From assembly GCA_949358305.1 (NCBI GenBank), contig OX442320.1:5658259-5722258 (forward strand): a stretch of DNA of 64,000 nucleotides. The letters run 5' to 3'. Numbering within the stretch: position 1 is the stretch's first letter; every line of letters starts with the position of its first letter. Positions 59,132-64,000 of the stretch are shown here, one piece after another. Source of the stretch: Strigamia acuminata (lineage: Eukaryota > Arthropoda > Chilopoda > Geophilomorpha > Linotaeniidae). The notes below the pieces were generated by a model that worked only from the letters and a program-made list of their open reading frames with translations, did not search any database and had not been told where the DNA came from. The position numbers and the translations under genes were made by a program.

Positions 59132-60061
59132 CTTAATCCCCCGCCTCTTTCTTCCCCTCCCCCTCGCGGTCCCCCTGTCAAGGCTGTATATTTATTCCGG
59201 AAGTAGTACAAGGTAGAAATGTCCCGTCCCTTTGTCCCCGCTCCAGCTGTGGGTGGATTTTTATTTTATTTTCATTCAAGGGAAAAGCCATTGAAATTGA
59301 GTCTTGCAAAAAAAGGTGCGTTAATAAAGATTTTTTTTTTAAATGGAGGTTTCATGCTAATTTGGTTGGAAATTAATATATTTTTTTTGGAGGGTTTTAA
59401 CATTGGAAACTGGTTAATAGGTAATGGATATAATGGGGAGAATTGGCCACCTGTTACATACAGGTGTTTTTTTTTTTTTGAATTATTTTTTTTTGAGAGT
59501 TATCTATCAATTCAAGGAAATATGTATTGGGGTGGGGAGGTGGGAGGTGAATTGAATGGATTTAAGGAGGAAAAAAATGGTTGAAGGAAACAGGTGTAAG
59601 TAGGTTTTATAGAAAAAGAAATATTGGTATGAGATTAATGTAATTAGACTTGCTACTTGGAGTGGAGTTTTTTTCTTTGGTGCTTTTCTTTTTCTTTGGT
59701 TAAGTGATGGTGGATTTGTTGTGTAATTAAAGTTGGGTTTGATGACATCTCACTTGCAGCACTGTTTTGATTAATTGCAGATAGGGGTGGTGATTTGACC
59801 CTTTGATTGAGGATTGGGCGAAGGTAATTGAGGTTTTTTTTTGGTGATGTTTGTGTGTTGCAAATAAAGAAATGTCGTATTTTGTCGATTAAGAGTCGCG
59901 GGTCTTATGCAAAACTGCAATTTTTGTCGGCAATTACAATTTTGGTTTTTCTTTTTTTACATTTGTTTAATGTAACAAATGAAGTCTGAATGTTATAAAC
60001 GAAGTGTATGTTCATAGTTCGTGAGATTAAATATACGGAAACAATATCGTACTACAAAAAT

Positions 60062-60126
60062 ACGATATTCTTGGTTTCTCAGCCGCGGCTACTATTCGAG
60101 GGCGACTCTTAATCGGTAAAATAGGA
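60062..60126. repeat. Dispersed repeat shared with 48030-48100
   Basis: It contains cgcggctactattcgagggc and gactcttaatcggt, as at the other site. A weaker related copy (tcggctactatttgag) is near 60590. Confidence 0.7.
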
Positions 60127-61504
60127 TAGTAGAAAACGAAAAAAGTTGGATAAAAGAGCACAAAACTCCACACAAAATGATATGTAGAAAGTTAGAAAAA
60201 TGTTTTTCGGGACTTTGTGATTCTGTCCCAGCTCGAAAGATCCTGATCACAGCACCAAAGATCCTGGTCACGGCACCAAAAAACGCTCTGTGTAGCAAGC
60301 AGCAGGTGAGCACTTGCTACATGGCTAGGATATATTGGAACAAGAAAATATACAAATACAAAGTGAATTCACCAAGAAAAAACACCTGAGATAATATAAC
60401 CTAACCAACGTTCCAATTTAATTAAAAACAAAAATTGACCAAATGTTGACCTAGTTTTCGTATAACTTTTATTTCACAGAATGGCGGATTTAATTACAAA
60501 TGTAATTGAAAAATTACCAGTCTTCATTGCACTTAATGATTGTTAAACTTGTAATAATTTACAATAATTTCTCGCATTGATTTTTCGACTCGGCTACTAT
60601 TTGAGACGGGCGGAAAATGCGTTTTGAATGACCGAGGTTGAATATGAATGAATATATGTCGGTGTAATGAAGGCCAATTTATCATTTGTCATTTGGCAAT
60701 GCTAATCCTTAATAAGAAAATAACATAAACGTGGCATCTCATCAAGCTCCACTTCTCCCTAACTGCAGAAATTGGCACACGTCCAAAATGGAGTCGTCAG
60801 CTGATTGTCAGGTGATTGTGGGAAACTGGTTTTGCTTTTTTTTTGCTTTTCCGTTCCCCTTCTTCTCCTTCTGCTCCTTCTTCAGGATTTGTTTCTCTTG
60901 AGCGAAGGAATTTTTAGTGGGTGGTGCTGGCGCTTTTTCTTTTTTGTCAGGGGTGGGCAAGGGAAGGCGAAAAGGGAACGATGTTAACTTAAATTAGACG
61001 CAGCTGCGTGCGTGTGAGTTATGTTTGTACATGTATGCATTTTTATGCAGTTGGTGGTGGTGATTAAGTGATGATTTAAGAAATCAAAGGTCTAATTGAG
61101 AACCACACCCATTAATTAGCATGGGCCAAGTGCGTGGAGATTAATACTCGATTATTGGGTGATGAGACGATCGACGGTGTTTGGTGCGTCGTCGGGCGGA
61201 GATGGGGCGAGGTGGTGCGGCAGGGAGATCGCGGCGGCGCCGTCGGAATGGGAAATTGAGAAAAAATTGAGTTTCTTTTGAGAATTCCGCATTTTCGCAC
61301 GCATTTGTTATTCATGGCGGATATTTTGTATTGAATTATGGATGGGATATGTGAATTAGTTTTTATTTGTTCAAAATTTAATTTTTTTTTAAAAAATTGA
61401 ATTTTGAAAGAAAAAATATGAAAATTTTAAAAATGGATCTAAACTAGTTTAAAGATGCTAAAATTGACTTTAGCCTATTCTTTTGTTGAATAATTGGGAA
61501 TAAA

Positions 61505-61725
61505 AATAAATGTAGCAAAAATAGCATTAAATATAGCAAAAATAGCATTAAATATAGCAATATAGCAAAAATAGCATTAAATATAGCAAAAATAGCAATA
61601 AATAGAGTAAAAATAGCAATAAATAGAGTAAAAATAGCACTAAATACAGCAAAAATAGCACTAAATATAGCAAAAATAGCACAAATATAGCAAAAATAGC
61701 AATAAATATAACACTAAATACAATA
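61505..61725. repeat. About 21-bp A-tract array, tay intron
   Basis: Copies of aaaaatagcattaaatatag and of the variant aaaaatagcaataaatagag; A-runs are about 10-11 bp apart. Confidence 0.9.
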
Positions 61726-62604
61726 GCATTACGCAAAGGAAACAAAAATAATTTAGTCACAAAGTGACGGGTGACAGCTAGAAAATAAATGTCGTTTTTG
61801 ACCTCTCAATGACCATCAGACTACCCAAAAACCTCATTGAGTGTAAATTCTTCTCCCTCTCTCCCCCACACCAAGTTAATTAACCTAATGCATTGATTTG
61901 CCACTAGGAGTAAAAAAATGTAATGTGATAATCCGTCGAGATTATCAGCCATTTTGGATTGCAAATAACGAGATGAGAGGGCGGACAACCCCCGTCTTTC
62001 TTTCTTTCTTTCTTTTCTTGGTTGCGCTGGCGCGAAGCCATAGCTGCCATTTTGTTCCCGTCTCAATGAGGATGATTGGCACGTGCTCCCGCGCGTCTCT
62101 CTCCCCTTATTTGCACTCCCCTCGCTTCGTTCCCCCTCGCTCCATCTTTCTCTCCCTCTTTTACTCCCCTGTTGAGAGACCCAGACTCGATTCTCTACCC
62201 ATTCGGTTTCTCTCTCTCTCTTTTCCTGTGGGACTGGCAAGCTACAAGGAAAACCGAAAAACGAAAAACGGATGAATGTTATTTATGTTTGCATTTTTTT
62301 TTGTGCTCGGAATATTTTTTATTCCGCAATTATCAAGAAGCTGATGTGGAATTTTGAGCTGTTTTTTAAAGGGTGGAAAAATGGCGTACCTTGGGCGACG
62401 TTTGGAATGATAGTAATTTGAGTTTTGCGCTTTCGGTGGTTAATTTGAGGCTACTTTGTAATTTGGAGGGAAGTCGGTGAGTGAGGATGAATAATGAGCT
62501 TTTGTTGGTTGGATATTTAACAATATTGTGGTAATTAATTGTTGCGTCACTATGGGAATTATTATTGGCACTCAAAATAAAGAAAAAGACGGGAAAGTAT
62601 AAAA

Positions 62605-62745
62605 GGTTGGTTTACACTTGTGTTCACACTATGAAGTAACGTAACGCAGAAGTAACGTAACGCAACGTTGCTGCGCATTGCATTGTTGGATTGTTTTAGC
62701 AGTAAAGTAAGCAAAAAGCTACTTCAAATTTGTTTTGAACCAACC
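62605..62745. mobile_element. Small inverted-repeat element related to 3248-3617
   Basis: It begins ggttggtttacacttgtg and ends with the inverse of ggttggttcaaaac. The interior repeats gaagtaacgtaacgca twice. The terminal sequence resembles the TTAA-flanked element at 3248, but only the right flank is TTAA. Confidence 0.45.
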
Positions 62746-63894
62746 TTAATAGTTGGATTGGATAACGTCGACAAACGGTAAATAACGTGGAAATTAAAGG
62801 TGTCTTGGATTCTGGAGGATTTCGAAAGAATATCGGCGAGATTGCGATGTGCGAACGGTTGGATACAAAGTTGAACGATTTTTGTGTCAGCGAGTCGGCA
62901 GCTCTTTTAAGCGCCATTGATCTTAATGGGCAATGTACAGTGTTTGCGATTGTCTCATATACAAGAAATCGATGGAGAAAAACTAGCCCAACTCGCCGAG
63001 AGTAAACGAAGCTACACTGGCGGTCATTAGCGAGAAAATAGTAGCAGAATTCGACGCAGCTTGTGCACTCGTGCTTGAGATAATGTTTAATAGCATTGTG
63101 CACAATGCAGATTAGCTGTCGGTTGGGTCTGTGGAAACGTATTGACATATTAGGTGGCGGTTTTAGAAGGAATAGAGAGGGAATTTGTTAATTTTAGTGA
63201 GTGTGGGCTTCTGGTGGTGATTTTTAAGTGGTAAAGAGTGACCTTTGACCTTTGTTTGACCCCTTGTTGAAGAATTTGTGCAATTGTTGGCAACAATTGT
63301 GCTGAAATGTGTGCAGCTGGTGATTGTTTAATGGTGGAGGAAATTCCTGGTTTAAAAGACTTTGATTTTTAATTAGACGAGCGAAATTAATTATTCGCGG
63401 TTGTTTCGTGAGAAGGAAATGGAAAAGAAAAAATTATTTGTAATTTTTATTTTTATTTTTGGTTTTTTGGTTTGTCTTGAGGATTAGTTTCGGGATGTCA
63501 TTTTTCATTGATGCATGACGTTGCGTGTGGGTGTTTTAAGCACGTGGTTGTTGATTAAATGGCTGTCGGAGGTTATTGATTTTTTTTTGTTTGTTTGGGG
63601 GGGGGGGGGGTTGAGAAATTTGTTGGATGGTCCCTGCCGTGAGGTGTTTGATGGTGATTTAGGCGTGATGGTCGGGAGAAATAATTTATTTTTGGAAGGG
63701 TTTTGAGTTGGGGTTAGGGTGGGATGTGTGACGAATTTGAGATTTGAGTGTCAGAAGGAGTGTTTCTCATTGATCGTTATGGACAAGTCGTGTGTGAAGA
63801 TGACCTCTCTGGAGTGGAGTGTGTGGTTGAAGTTGTGCAGCTACTCAATTATCGTTTTGATGTGATGGGAATGGGTTTTTATTTTGAGGTGAGT

Positions 63895-64000
63895 TGGCAG
63901 CTTGTTTTGAGGTAAAGTTTGGTAATTTCACATAAATTTTGAGGTTAAATTTGGTATTTTCACGTAAAATTTGAGGTTAAATTTGATAAAATTTGGTTAT
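63895..64000. repeat. Start of a 31-32 bp array cut by the window end
   Basis: Three units of ttttgaggttaaatttggta followed by a ttttcacgtaaa segment. Confidence 0.75.

Larger units (their letters stand above)
32783..64000 (+). other. First intron of the tay bridge homologue (more than 31 kb, runs off the window)
   Basis: Over 31 kb without any reading frame that looks like protein outside repeats. Its content is AT-rich unique sequence, at least ten tandem arrays, several dispersed inverted-repeat families, homopolymer G tracts and CT-rich microsatellites, each listed separately. Vertebrate AUTS2 also has very long 5' introns rich in regulatory elements, so enhancers here are likely but cannot be placed from one sequence. 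Confidence 0.7.

Overview
This is an AT-rich animal genomic window, almost certainly from an insect. The evidence is spliced genes with mostly 45-70 bp GT-AG introns, insect-style orthologues (Deltex with two WWE domains, Derlin-2, Kurz/DHX37, a tay bridge/AUTS2 first coding exon) and intron-containing tRNA-Tyr genes. A beetle would fit the compact introns and AT content, but that is inference. Ten complete spliced protein genes and one partial one could be reconstructed. Every exon chain given below keeps frame across all junctions and yields a protein close to the expected family length.

Layout. 0.4-5.2 kb: two monocarboxylate-transporter-like MFS genes, tail to tail, with identical intron phases, i.e. 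an inverted duplicate pair. 5.6-6.0 kb: a terminal-inverted-repeat element holding a broken THAP-domain reading frame. 6.1-9.5 kb (-): deltex; 9.7-10.8 kb (+): TMX2, head to head with deltex. 11.1-11.5 kb: two divergent tRNA-Tyr genes and a truncated third copy. 11.8-12.7 kb (-): VPS29; 13.1-15.0 kb (+): RAD9, again head to head. 15.7-18.0 kb (-): PPTC7-like PP2C phosphatase; 18.3-19.7 kb (-): Derlin-2, with a LINE 3' end in one intron; 20.0-25.3 kb (+): DHX37/Kurz; 25.4-29.9 kb (-): Integrator subunit 7, tail to tail with DHX37 at only 45 bp. From 32.5 kb to the window end lies the first coding exon of an AUTS2/tay bridge homologue followed by more than 31 kb of its first intron, which has no other supportable gene but many tandem arrays and dispersed repeats.

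The genes are mostly unrelated housekeeping functions (RNA processing, ribosome biogenesis, DNA-damage checkpoint, ER quality control, retromer, Notch regulation) packed as divergent or convergent pairs that share short intergenic spaces.

The most striking unexplained signal is at a larger scale. About 20 different, locus-specific minisatellites sit inside introns, and their unit lengths cluster at about 10, 20, 31 and 41 bp. Within the units, short A- or T-runs recur about every 10-11 bp, in register with the DNA helix. Such arrays are predicted to be intrinsically curved. They occur in introns of seven of the eleven protein genes. The window also holds several families of small inverted-repeat elements.
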